Assembly: GCF_017355955.1 (NCBI RefSeq)
Contig: NZ_JAFFID010000004.1
Coordinates: 422,432 to 486,431, forward strand
DNA: 64,000 bases
Direction: 5' to 3'
DNA from: Sabulibacter ruber
GTDB lineage: Bacteria > Bacteroidota > Bacteroidia > Cytophagales > Hymenobacteraceae
A model generated the notes under the pieces. That model saw only the letters and a list, made by a program, of their open reading frames with translations, made no database searches and had not been told where the DNA came from. The translations under genes and the position numbers were made by a program. Below are positions 1-8,394 of this stretch, in pieces (position 1 is the first letter of the stretch; each line of letters begins with the position of its first letter).

Positions 1-33
1 CAGGAATTTCACCCCAGAAGCAGGCTAATTCTT

Positions 34-41
34 TATCTTTG
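34..41 (+). promoter_or_regulatory. -7 promoter element of pyrD
   Basis: TATCTTTG matches the Bacteroidota -7 consensus TAnnTTTG. It ends 18 bases before the GTG at 60. The in-frame TTG at 39 lies inside this element, which argues that 39 is not the start codon. No clear -33 TTG is visible because the window begins too close. Confidence 0.6.
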
Positions 42-59
42 CCTAAACCTGTTTTTACC

Positions 60-1088
60 GTGTACAAGAATCTCATCCGCCCATTACTTTTCCAGTTAGA
101 TCCAGAGAAGGTGCACCATCTCACCACCTCAGCCCTTAAAAGCGCCTACCAAGTACCGTTGGCCAAGTCTATCAGCCGGGGCATGTTCCAGGTAACCGAC
201 CAGCGGCTGGAGCGCAAGGTTTTCGGGCTCACGTTTCCTAACCCGGTGGGGTTGGCGGCAGGGTTTGACAAAGATGCCCGCCTGATTGATGAGTTCGCTG
301 AGATGGGGTTCGGGTTTATCGAGATCGGGACATTGACACCCAAGGCCCAGGCGGGTAACCCCAAACCGCGTTTGTTCCGCCTGCCGCAGGACGGAGCCAT
401 CATCAACCGCATGGGTTTCAACAACGAGGGGGTAGAGAAAGCCGTAGAGCGCCTGCGGAGCCGCAAAAGCAGCGTGATTGTGGGCGGCAACATCGGCAAA
501 AACAAGGTCACGCCCAATGAGCAGGCCCTGCAGGATTACCTGTACTGCTTTGATGCCCTGTATGACGTGGTAGATTATTTTGTGGTGAACGTGAGTTCGC
601 CCAATACCCCAGACCTGCGGGCGTTACAGGAAAAGGAGCCTTTGCGCGAGTTGCTCAGCAACCTGCAGAACCGGAACCAGGGCAAAGCCAAGCCCAAGCC
701 TTTATTACTGAAGATTGCGCCAGACCTGAACAAGGCACAACTGGATGACATTGTGGAGATAGCGGTGCAAACCAATCTATCAGGGGTAATTGGTACCAAT
801 ACCACCATCAGTAGGGCAGGGCTAAGTACGCATGCCAGAACGGTGGAGGAAATGGGAGCCGGTGGCCTGAGCGGCAAACCGCTGACCAAAGCCTCTACCG
901 AAGTGTTGCGCTACCTGCGGCAACAACTTCCCGAAGCCATAAGGCTGGTAGGAGTGGGCGGAATCATGACCCCGGAAGATGCCCTGGAAAAGCTGTCCGC
1001 CGGTGCCGATTTGATCCAATTATACACCGGTTTTATTTACGAGGGGCCGTGGCTGATCAAGCAGATTAACCAGCGGCTACTCAGGTAA
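60..1088 (+). CDS. pyrD: Dihydroorotate dehydrogenase (quinone), class 2
   Basis: This FMN enzyme oxidises dihydroorotate to orotate with a quinone acceptor at the inner membrane, the fourth step of pyrimidine synthesis. The protein begins MYKNLIRPLLFQLDPE, the usual membrane-associating N-terminal helix of class 2 enzymes. NPVGLAAGFDKD binds FMN, VNVSSPNTPDLR carries the catalytic Ser of class 2, and GVGGI near the C-terminus is the phosphate-binding loop. The length of 342 aa is normal. I chose GTG at 60 over the longer TTG at 39 because homologues begin here and TTG 39 is inside a promoter element. The next gene, ftsK, has its own -7 element, so pyrD may be monocistronic. The family call is secure; the start is likely. 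Confidence 0.95.
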   Translation: MYKNLIRPLLFQLDPEKVHHLTTSALKSAYQVPLAKSISRGMFQVTDQRLERKVFGLTFPNPVGLAAGFDKDARLIDEFAEMGFGFIEIGTLTPKAQAGNPKPRLFRLPQDGAIINRMGFNNEGVEKAVERLRSRKSSVIVGGNIGKNKVTPNEQALQDYLYCFDALYDVVDYFVVNVSSPNTPDLRALQEKEPLRELLSNLQNRNQGKAKPKPLLLKIAPDLNKAQLDDIVEIAVQTNLSGVIGTNTTISRAGLSTHARTVEEMGAGGLSGKPLTKASTEVLRYLRQQLPEAIRLVGVGGIMTPEDALEKLSAGADLIQLYTGFIYEGPWLIKQINQRLLR

Positions 1089-1149
1089 ATACTATATAGT
1101 AGATACCAAATACAGGCAAAATGTTCAAGACTTATTGAACGGAAAAATG

Positions 1150-1157
1150 TAGATTTG
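1150..1157 (+). promoter_or_regulatory. -7 promoter element of ftsK
   Basis: TAGATTTG matches TAnnTTTG and lies 15 bases before the ATG at 1173. An in-frame TTG codon (1155) falls inside this box, so the annotated start should be the downstream ATG. No well-spaced -33 TTG was found. Confidence 0.5.
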
Positions 1158-1172
1158 AAGTTTGGAGACAGC

Positions 1173-3842
1173 ATGGCAACGAACACATACAAACGCGATG
1201 TAGGGACTGGTCCGCGGCCTAAGAACACGCCCCGGACTCAGAATGAACCGAAGGGAAAGACAGAAGCACGCGCCCCCAAAGAGGCCAAGCCCAGAAAGTC
1301 GTTCCCTAAACCGCAACTTTCCTTTGATTTCCTGAAAGACCGACGGCTACAGCTTTTTGTCGGGTTTTTCTTCCTGCTGTCTTCCCTGTACCTGACCATC
1401 GCCTTTGTCTCGTTCCTGTTCACGGGCACGGCAGACCAGAGCATTGTGGAGTCAGTGACCACCGAGGACGTGAAGGAAGCCGGTCTGGCCTCTGAGAACT
1501 GGCTGGGCTTGTTTGGTGCCTGGATTTCTGACTATTTCATTAACCGGTGGTTTGGCGTAGCCTCCTTCTTCTTTATTCCTATCGTTTTTTACATAGGGTA
1601 TAAAATCGTTTTCCGGCGCACGTCTATTACCCTATCGTCCGTGGTAACCCTTTGCCTTTTCGGGCTGTTGTGGGGCTGCATCACGGCGGGTTATCTGGTA
1701 CTTTTGAATAATTCTGCCGCAGATTTCGGGTATTTAAGCGGAGCCATTGGCTACGAGAGCGCCCTTTGGTTGCAGAGCCTTTTAGGGTGGGGAACCGGTT
1801 TGCTGATGGGTTTTGCCCTCATTGCTTTTGTGATGTTCTTCTTCAACATTACTACGCTGGGCAGACCAAAATTCCCGAAACTGGCTACGCCGGCCCCTGC
1901 TGTGGTGGAGAAATCAGATTCAGGTGTATACGCTTCTCCGTCAGTAGCCATGAATCACCTGACCAATCCTTCCGGTTCGTTTGAGCCAGAAGAAGAGGAA
2001 CCCGAGTTCCCGGCCCCTTTTATCTTGAAGAAAAAGCAAGTGGAGCCAGAACCCGAGCAACAACCAGAACTTGAGTATGAGCCCGAAGACGAGTATGAAG
2101 AGGAGTTTGTGGACGAGGAGGAAGAAGTAGAGGAACCCGAAGAAAACCTCTTTGCCGTAAACGAATTGCCGGTTACTCCTAAAGCTGTTGCTCCTGCCGT
2201 TTCTGTGCCGCTTTCCCTGGAAGTGGACGAAGAAGAAGATGTCCTGATTGAAGATTCTGAGCCCGAAGACGAAATAGATTTAGCCATTGAGAAAGTGGCC
2301 GAGGAGGAAGAAGCCGATGAGTTGGTGAGCGAAAACTATGATCCAACCCTGGATCTGCCGCGCTACCAGTACCCGGCCCTGGAGCTGCTCATTGACTACG
2401 GCGTGGGCAAAGTACAGGTAACCAAAGAAGAACTGGAGGCCAACAAAGACCGCATTGTAGAGACCCTGGGGAACTACAACATCGGCATCGCCAGTATTAA
2501 AGCCACCATTGGGCCAACCGTAACGCTGTACGAAATTGTGCCCGATGCCGGGGTGCGTATCTCCAAGATCAAGAGCCTGGAAGACGACATTGCCTTGAGC
2601 TTGGCCGCCTTGGGTATCCGGATCATCGCGCCAATTCCGGGCAAAGGTACCATCGGGATTGAGGTGCCGAACAAGAAAAAGGAGATGGTACCTATCAAGT
2701 CCATCCTGAGCACCGAGAAATTCCTGAAAAGCGAGATGGACCTGCCTATCGCCTTCGGGAAAACCATTACCAACGAGGTCTTCATTGCCGATTTGGCCAA
2801 AATGCCGCACTTGCTCATGGCGGGTGCCACGGGGCAGGGTAAATCGGTGGGTCTGAACGCGATCTTGACTTCGCTTCTATACAAGCGCCACCCTTCGCAG
2901 TTGAAGTTTGTGCTGGTAGACCCTAAAAAGGTGGAATTATCTTTGTTCAACAAGATAGAGCGCCACTTCCTGGCCAAACTGCCCGATGCCGAGGAGGCCA
3001 TCATCACCGATACCAAAAAGGTAGTGAATACGCTGAACTCGCTCTGTATGGAGATGGACCAGCGCTATGATCTGCTCAAAGACGCCGGTTGCCGCAACCT
3101 GAAGGAGTACAACCTCAAGTTTGTAGAGCGCCGCCTGAACCCCAAGAAAGGCCACCGTTTCATGCCGTTCATTGTGCTGGTAATTGACGAGCTGGCCGAC
3201 TTGATGATGACCGCCGGTAAAGAGGTGGAAACACCAATCGCGCGTCTGGCGCAGCTGGCCCGGGCTATCGGGATTCACCTGGTGGTAGCAACGCAGCGTC
3301 CATCAGTGAACGTGATTACGGGTATCATCAAAGCCAACTTCCCGGCCCGTATCTCTTTCAAGGTAACGTCTAAGATTGACTCCCGTACCATTCTGGACAC
3401 CGGCGGCGCCGATCAGTTGATTGGTCAGGGAGACATGCTGTTCTCGCTGGGGTCAGACCTCATACGGGTGCAGTGCGCGTTTGTGGATACACCGGAAGTG
3501 GACCGCATCTGTGAGTTCATTGGCGAGCAGCAGGGTTACCCGGATGCCTATCTGTTGCCGGAGTTTGTGGGCGATGAAAGCGGCAACGAGAAAGCCGATT
3601 TTGACCCCAGCAACAAAGATTCCATGTTTGAAGAAGCCGCCCGGATTGTGGTCACGCACCAGCAGGGAAGTACTTCGCTGTTGCAGCGTCGTCTGAAACT
3701 GGGCTACAACCGTGCCGGCCGATTGATTGACCAATTGGAGGCTGCCGGCGTGGTGGGACCATTTGAGGGAAGCAAGGCCCGTGAAGTTTTAATTCCGGAT
3801 GAATACAGTTTGGAACAGTTATTGAATAATATGAATCCGTAA
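1173..3842 (+). CDS. ftsK: DNA translocase FtsK/SpoIIIE
   Basis: This is a septum-localised ATP-driven DNA pump that clears and aligns chromosome termini at division. The 889 aa contain about four N-terminal membrane helices (residues 55-230), then a long acidic Glu/Pro-rich linker (roughly 255-385). A RecA-like motor follows, with Walker A GATGQGKS (551-558, K557) and Walker B VLVIDELADL (D672). The C-terminal winged-helix gamma domain (about 815-885, with TSLLQRRLKLGYNRAGRLID) reads KOPS-type sequences. The ATG at 1173 follows a TTTGGAG purine stretch, making it better than TTG 1155. lolA starts 29 bases downstream with no terminator between, so the two are probably co-transcribed. Confidence 0.95.
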   Translation: MATNTYKRDVGTGPRPKNTPRTQNEPKGKTEARAPKEAKPRKSFPKPQLSFDFLKDRRLQLFVGFFFLLSSLYLTIAFVSFLFTGTADQSIVESVTTEDVKEAGLASENWLGLFGAWISDYFINRWFGVASFFFIPIVFYIGYKIVFRRTSITLSSVVTLCLFGLLWGCITAGYLVLLNNSAADFGYLSGAIGYESALWLQSLLGWGTGLLMGFALIAFVMFFFNITTLGRPKFPKLATPAPAVVEKSDSGVYASPSVAMNHLTNPSGSFEPEEEEPEFPAPFILKKKQVEPEPEQQPELEYEPEDEYEEEFVDEEEEVEEPEENLFAVNELPVTPKAVAPAVSVPLSLEVDEEEDVLIEDSEPEDEIDLAIEKVAEEEEADELVSENYDPTLDLPRYQYPALELLIDYGVGKVQVTKEELEANKDRIVETLGNYNIGIASIKATIGPTVTLYEIVPDAGVRISKIKSLEDDIALSLAALGIRIIAPIPGKGTIGIEVPNKKKEMVPIKSILSTEKFLKSEMDLPIAFGKTITNEVFIADLAKMPHLLMAGATGQGKSVGLNAILTSLLYKRHPSQLKFVLVDPKKVELSLFNKIERHFLAKLPDAEEAIITDTKKVVNTLNSLCMEMDQRYDLLKDAGCRNLKEYNLKFVERRLNPKKGHRFMPFIVLVIDELADLMMTAGKEVETPIARLAQLARAIGIHLVVATQRPSVNVITGIIKANFPARISFKVTSKIDSRTILDTGGADQLIGQGDMLFSLGSDLIRVQCAFVDTPEVDRICEFIGEQQGYPDAYLLPEFVGDESGNEKADFDPSNKDSMFEEAARIVVTHQQGSTSLLQRRLKLGYNRAGRLIDQLEAAGVVGPFEGSKAREVLIPDEYSLEQLLNNMNP

Positions 3843-3871
3843 GTAAAACCGAATTCATTTAACTAGAGACC

Positions 3872-4525
3872 ATGAAACGATTCTTTTCATATCTGCTTGT
3901 ACTGTTAGCGATGGTTCAGCTGACCAACGCTCAGAACGTGCAGAAAGACCCCCAAGCCGAGCGAGTTCTGGATGCCATGAGCAAGAAATACCAGGCCATG
4001 AACGCTTTCAAAGTAGCGTTTACCCAAACGGTAGAAAGCCCATCGGCCAAAGCCAAGGAGTCCATCAGCGGCGATATTACCGTGTCTGGTAACAAGTTCA
4101 GGCTGGCCGTGGCCGGGCAGGAAATCATCAACAACGGCGCTACCATCTGGACGTTCATGAAGAAAGAGAACGAAGTCACTATTTCTGACAACGACCCAGA
4201 TGAGCAGGAGCTAACGCCTAACCAGATCTATAATCTTTACAAGAAAGGCTACCGTTACATGTATGCCGGTGAAGAGAAAGAAGGAGGAGAGGCTGTGCAC
4301 GTGATTGACTTAACCCCCAATGACCGGGATAACCAAGTGTTCAAGATCCGGCTCCACATCAGCAAAAAGGACAACTCTTTGAAGTCCTGGAAGATGTTCC
4401 GTAAAAACGGCAACCGGTACACCTACAAAGTGAACAAGTTCACGCCTAACCCTCCGGTAACCGCTACTACTTTTGCCTTTGACAAAACCAAATACAAAGG
4501 CGTAAAGGTAGTTGACCTGAGGTAG
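3872..4525 (+). CDS. lolA: Outer membrane lipoprotein carrier protein LolA
   Basis: This periplasmic chaperone receives lipoproteins from the LolCDE complex and takes them to the outer membrane. The protein has 217 aa with a signal peptide (residues 1-20, cut near TNAQ), followed by the LolA/LolB beta-barrel fold. The segments DAMSKKYQAMNAFKVAFTQ and DITVSGNKFRLA are typical of the Bacteroidota LolA-like group. It lies 29 bases after ftsK and ends at a strong terminator, so it is the last gene of that unit. No LolB is visible here, as expected for this phylum. Confidence 0.85.
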   Translation: MKRFFSYLLVLLAMVQLTNAQNVQKDPQAERVLDAMSKKYQAMNAFKVAFTQTVESPSAKAKESISGDITVSGNKFRLAVAGQEIINNGATIWTFMKKENEVTISDNDPDEQELTPNQIYNLYKKGYRYMYAGEEKEGGEAVHVIDLTPNDRDNQVFKIRLHISKKDNSLKSWKMFRKNGNRYTYKVNKFTPNPPVTATTFAFDKTKYKGVKVVDLR

Positions 4526-4562
4526 TAACCTGTAGTACGTACCAAATATCAAGATTTTTTAG

Positions 4563-4594
4563 AAAGGCTCCTGCTGAAAAGCGGGAGCCTTTTT
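4563..4594 (+). terminator. Rho-independent terminator after lolA
   Basis: AAAGGCTCCTGCT (4563-4575) pairs with AGCGGGAGCCTTT (4580-4592) with one G-T wobble and a GAAA loop, followed by T residues. It ends the ftsK-lolA unit. Confidence 0.85.
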
Positions 4595-4662
4595 CATGGG
4601 TTTAGCCTTGGGTTCATTCACCATTTTTCAACCGATTTTCCCAAAACATGCTCAAAACGCTT

Positions 4663-4670
4663 TAGCTTTG
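4663..4670 (+). promoter_or_regulatory. -7 promoter element of pyrF
   Basis: TAGCTTTG fits TAnnTTTG and stands 25 bases before the pyrF ATG, downstream of the lolA terminator. The -33 element is not clear. Confidence 0.55.
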
Positions 4671-4695
4671 CGGTAACCTACTTAACCATTGACTC

Positions 4696-5526
4696 ATGAA
4701 CAGACAACAGCTTTTTGAGCAGATTCAGCGCAAGCGTTCTTACCTCTGCATCGGCCTGGATACCGACATCAAGAAGATTCCTCCGCATTTGCTTCAGTTT
4801 GAGGATCCTATTTATGAGTTCAACCGGCAGATCATTGAGGCTACCGCAGATCTGTGTGTGGCGTACAAGCCCAACATCGCGTTCTATGAGGCGCACGGGC
4901 CAAAAGGTTGGGTAAGCTTAGAGCGCACCTTGAATGTCATTCCGCAGGATATCTTCACCATTGCCGATGCCAAGCGTGGCGACATAGGGAACACCTCAGA
5001 GCTGTATGCACGTGCCTTCTTTGAGCAGATGAACTTTGATTCGCTCACCGTGGCGCCGTACATGGGCATAGATTCAGTAACGCCTTTCCTGCAGTTCCCC
5101 AACAAGTGGGTGATTCTGCTGGCGCTCACTTCCAATCCTGGCCATGATGATTTCCAGTTGTTGAGCGTGGTGTCTGAGGGCAAATCGTACTTCATGTTTG
5201 AGAAGGTCATCCACAACAGCCAGACTTGGGGCACCGCAGACAACATGATGTACGTGGTAGGGGCTACCCGGCATGACTATATTGAGCGAATCAGGGATCT
5301 GGCTCCGGATCATTTCCTGCTGGTACCTGGGATTGGAGCCCAGGGCGGCAACCTGGAAGAAGTCTCCAGATACGGGATGAACAAGCAATGCGGCCTGTTG
5401 GTGAACTCTGCCCGCCAGATTATTTACGCCTCCCAAGGCGAAGACTTTGCCGAAAAAGCCCGTGAGGCTGCCTTGTTGGTACAGCGCGAAATGGAGCAGT
5501 ATCTAGATAAATACCTGCCCAGATAA
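4696..5526 (+). CDS. pyrF: Orotidine-5'-phosphate decarboxylase (type 2)
   Basis: This cytosolic enzyme decarboxylates OMP to UMP, the last step of de novo pyrimidine synthesis. The protein has 276 aa, the longer type-2 form. The opening YLCIGLDTD and the active-site DAKRGD (D91, K93, D96) are diagnostic, and VVGATR and VPGIGAQGG form the phosphate-binding half of the barrel. Its own -7 element and the upstream terminator suggest separate transcription. pyrD and pyrF flank ftsK-lolA, but I see no common operon. Confidence 0.95.
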   Translation: MNRQQLFEQIQRKRSYLCIGLDTDIKKIPPHLLQFEDPIYEFNRQIIEATADLCVAYKPNIAFYEAHGPKGWVSLERTLNVIPQDIFTIADAKRGDIGNTSELYARAFFEQMNFDSLTVAPYMGIDSVTPFLQFPNKWVILLALTSNPGHDDFQLLSVVSEGKSYFMFEKVIHNSQTWGTADNMMYVVGATRHDYIERIRDLAPDHFLLVPGIGAQGGNLEEVSRYGMNKQCGLLVNSARQIIYASQGEDFAEKAREAALLVQREMEQYLDKYLPR

Positions 5527-5533
5527 CCAACCA

Positions 5534-5571
5534 CTGTTTTAGAGCAGTTTTCTGTAATTCACAGCCAAAAT
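5534..5571. repeat. Degenerate copy of the ~40-bp intergenic palindrome
   Basis: The segment after pyrF has the layout CTGTTTTAGAGCAGTTTTCTG followed by an imperfect reverse half ending CAGCCAAAA. It resembles the other intergenic palindromes but is poorly conserved. Confidence 0.4.
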
Positions 5572-5592
5572 ATAGCCTAACCTCTAATTGGG

Positions 5593-5648
5593 GAAACAGC
5601 CTTTCACAATCTGTTGCGTATGTGCAGAAATATGTGAAAGGCTGTTTC
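5593..5648 (+). promoter_or_regulatory. 16-bp inverted repeat abutting the DUF2851 start codon
   Basis: GAAACAGCCTTTCACA (5593-5608) is perfectly complementary to TGTGAAAGGCTGTTTC (5633-5648) across a 24-base loop. The right arm ends on the base before ATG 5649 and contains the only Shine-Dalgarno-like run (AAAGG). In RNA the hairpin would mask the ribosome-binding region. No T-run follows, so it is not an ordinary terminator. Confidence 0.6.
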
Positions 5649-6947
5649 ATGAAAGAAGATTTCCTGCACTACATCTGGCGTTACCAATACTTCCGAAAAG
5701 ACAGGCTGCTGACCACTGCCCACGAGGAAATCACAGTACTGCACCCAGGTTTCTACAACCGCTCAGATGCGGGTCCCGATTTTTCTGGTGCGCGCGTAAA
5801 ACTAGCCGGCACCGAATGGATAGGTAGCGTGGAACTGCACCTTAAAGCCTCTGACTGGCAAAAGCACCAGCACCAGCATGATGCCAAGTACAACCAGGTA
5901 ATACTGCATGTGGTGTGGGAAAACGATGAAGCCGTTTACCGCGAAGAGGGAACCCTGATGCCTACCCTGGAGCTGAAAGACCGGGTTCTTTTGCCTCTGC
6001 AATCTACCTATGAGGAATTGCTGTGGAGCAGAGACGTGATTCCTTGTGCTGCACAGGTTCCCGGGTTAGAGAGCATCTTCAAATCTTCCATGATGGACAA
6101 AGCCCTGCTGGAACGATTGGAAGGGAAAGCTAGCTTGGTGTTGGAGCGGCTGGAGCAAAACAAACAGGACTGGGAAAGCACGGTTTACCAGACCATGGCC
6201 GCTGGCTTCGGGTTCAAAATCAATCAGGCCGGATTTCTGAGACTTACCCAGATATTGCCCTGGAGCATAATCAAGAAATACAGGCACTCGCCGAAGCAAC
6301 TGGAAGCTTTAGTGTTTGGTCAAGCCGGTTTTCTTCAGTTACCTGAGGCTCTGGTAGATGAGTACCTCAGCAGTTTAGCCAAAGAGCACCGTTATCTGGC
6401 GCAGAAGCATACCTTGCCAGCTTCTTTACCTTTCAGTGCTTGGAACATGCTCAGGCTCAGGCCCGCTAATTTCCCGTCCGTTCGGTTAGGGCAATGGTTG
6501 GCAGTTCTACTAGCCCATGAGCACCTTTGGTCAGACTTAATCGCCTGTGAGACCAAAGCAGATTACTTCAATTACTTCCGGCAAACTCCTCCTGTTTACT
6601 GGCAACAGCACTACGCTCATGGAAAACCAGCCGTGCATCCATTTACCCAGATAGGAGAGGAGAGCATCCAGGGACTTATGATTAATGTGGTGGCTCCTTT
6701 ATTAGTGGCCTATAGCAGACGGATGGACAATGCCGCTTTCCAGGAAAAGGCTGTGGGTATGCTGGAAGATCTTGCCAAAGAGAACAACCGAGTGACACGC
6801 TTGTTCAGCAGTCTTCATTTCCCCCATACCTCGGCGGCAGACTCCCAAGCTCTGCTAGGGTTGTACCATTCCTACTGTACTCCCCGGAAATGCGTACATT
6901 GCACCATCGGGCACCGCCTGATGAAACAGAATCTTTCTCCTGCATGA
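5649..6947 (+). CDS. DUF2851 family protein
   Basis: This is a protein of 432 aa of unknown function found across Bacteroidota. It starts MKEDFLHYIWRYQYF, the usual N-terminus of the family. Conserved-looking stretches include GPDFSGARVKL, the WIGSVELHLKASDW segment followed by a run of His/Gln (KHQHQHD), and a C-terminal CTPRKCVHC cysteine pair. The acidic and His residues near GPDFSGA and HLKASDW recall metal-dependent nuclease folds, but that is only a guess. I chose ATG 5649 over GTG 5622 because the family begins there. The stop overlaps the next start (ATGA), so translation is coupled to the membrane protein that follows. Confidence 0.85.
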   Translation: MKEDFLHYIWRYQYFRKDRLLTTAHEEITVLHPGFYNRSDAGPDFSGARVKLAGTEWIGSVELHLKASDWQKHQHQHDAKYNQVILHVVWENDEAVYREEGTLMPTLELKDRVLLPLQSTYEELLWSRDVIPCAAQVPGLESIFKSSMMDKALLERLEGKASLVLERLEQNKQDWESTVYQTMAAGFGFKINQAGFLRLTQILPWSIIKKYRHSPKQLEALVFGQAGFLQLPEALVDEYLSSLAKEHRYLAQKHTLPASLPFSAWNMLRLRPANFPSVRLGQWLAVLLAHEHLWSDLIACETKADYFNYFRQTPPVYWQQHYAHGKPAVHPFTQIGEESIQGLMINVVAPLLVAYSRRMDNAAFQEKAVGMLEDLAKENNRVTRLFSSLHFPHTSAADSQALLGLYHSYCTPRKCVHCTIGHRLMKQNLSPA

Positions 6948-8239
6948 ACCAGCTCGCTGATTGGCTCCACCTTCCGGTTTTCTTTTTCTTGGTCTTACTG
7001 CTGTGGAGGTCCGCTAAAGGGCAGGCAAATGCATGGGTTTTTTGGTCCGCCCTGTTGTTTAAACTTAGTTGCGGAGTGTTGCTCGGTTGGGTTTACCTTC
7101 ACTACTTGGGGGGCGGAGATACCTGGGTTTACCATCAGCAGGCCTTCAAAGTAAAAGAGGTCGCCAGCCAGAATCTGGGACAATACTTTCGTCTGCTGCT
7201 TTTCAATGAAACAGACAACATTCCAATAGGCTTTACTAAGTGGCGGGATTATTCCAATTCCTTTTTCTTTTTAAAGTTATTGAGTGTTGTCTGCTTGCTA
7301 ACTAACAACTCTTATTGGTTCAGTAGCTTATATCTTTCCTTGTTCAGCTTTTGGGGATGTTGGTTTCTGGTACGAAAGGTACAGGAGCATTATCCGGATT
7401 TCGGAATGGGAGCAATCATCGCTTTTCTGTTCTTTCCTTCCGTGGTTTTTTGGACCAGTGGAATCACCAAAGACGCGGTTTTCATGGGAAGCCTTTGCCT
7501 CACTGTTGGGCTGTTCCTGAAACTATACAAGACCAAAAGTGTAACTGAGACAACTAGAGGTTTGCTGTTGCTTTTGCCTTGTGTCTGGCTTCTCTGGCGC
7601 ATCAAGTTCTTCTTGACGGCAGTACTCCTTGTATTACTGGTCACTTTCTTGTTTGTAAAATGGCTAGTTAGGCGTGTAGATTGGCTACGACCAGCCATAA
7701 GGCAGTTCATGATTTGGTTGGGTTTATTAACAGCAGGTGCGTTTATCGCCTCCTTTGCTCATCCTACCTTTAAACTGGACTTCTTTGCTAAGCACATCCT
7801 TTGGAACTACCGTAATCTCTCCGCTAAGACAGATTTGTCAAACCCGCATCTGGAGTTTCCCAACCTGGAACCTAATCTTGTCTCCATATTGCAGCATGCA
7901 CCCGAAGCTGTCTTGCAGATGCTTGTAAGGCCCTTACTGTGGGAACCTGCGCGTTTTTTTTATAAGGCGATGGCACTGGAGAATACTGCCTTGCTCTTAA
8001 CCATACTCCTAACGGTGTTCCAACTCCTTAAGAATCTAAAAAAGCCTGTGCTACCTTCGTTTCTGGCCGTGCTATTGGTGTTTTTCTGCATCGCGGCCGT
8101 GTTGGTAACTTTGCCTACTCCTAATCTGGGTTCTCTGCACCGGTACCGGGCACCATTGTTACCCTTCTTTTTGTTAGTGGTGATAAGCTGGGGACCAATC
8201 CCTCACTGGATCAAACGGCTGTCTTCCAGGAGAGAGTAA
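6944..8239 (+). CDS. Polytopic membrane protein of unknown function
   Basis: The product has 431 aa with roughly ten hydrophobic segments spread through the sequence. It includes a polar loop, LGGGDTWVYHQQA, near residue 50, and the segment FFPSVVFWTSGITKDAVF near 170. A GGDT-Y loop after the first helices and a long multi-helix body recall GT-C type polyprenyl-sugar glycosyltransferases and O-antigen polymerase-like proteins, but no family is certain. The ATG overlaps the upstream DUF2851 stop as ATGA, so I reject the longer GTG-type start at 6890. It would act in the inner membrane. Confidence 0.7.
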   Translation: MNQLADWLHLPVFFFLVLLLWRSAKGQANAWVFWSALLFKLSCGVLLGWVYLHYLGGGDTWVYHQQAFKVKEVASQNLGQYFRLLLFNETDNIPIGFTKWRDYSNSFFFLKLLSVVCLLTNNSYWFSSLYLSLFSFWGCWFLVRKVQEHYPDFGMGAIIAFLFFPSVVFWTSGITKDAVFMGSLCLTVGLFLKLYKTKSVTETTRGLLLLLPCVWLLWRIKFFLTAVLLVLLVTFLFVKWLVRRVDWLRPAIRQFMIWLGLLTAGAFIASFAHPTFKLDFFAKHILWNYRNLSAKTDLSNPHLEFPNLEPNLVSILQHAPEAVLQMLVRPLLWEPARFFYKAMALENTALLLTILLTVFQLLKNLKKPVLPSFLAVLLVFFCIAAVLVTLPTPNLGSLHRYRAPLLPFFLLVVISWGPIPHWIKRLSSRRE

Positions 8240-8259
8240 GCTATTCGGTTTTCTTTGCC

Positions 8260-8267
8260 TATTTTTG
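8260..8267 (+). promoter_or_regulatory. -7 promoter element upstream of the NeuD-type gene
   Basis: TATTTTTG fits TAnnTTTG. It lies 128 bases before the ATG at 8395, implying a leader of about 120 bases. The -33 element is not evident. Confidence 0.4.
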
Positions 8268-8394
8268 CGGGCTGATTGTTTTGTCTCATTTCCCTGAAAA
8301 GAGGCGAGAATCAGTAACGGCATTTTTCTGAAAAGAAGAAGCAAAGGAGGCTTTCCCATGTGAGTGAGCCGTAAATACAACAAACGTAAAGAAC

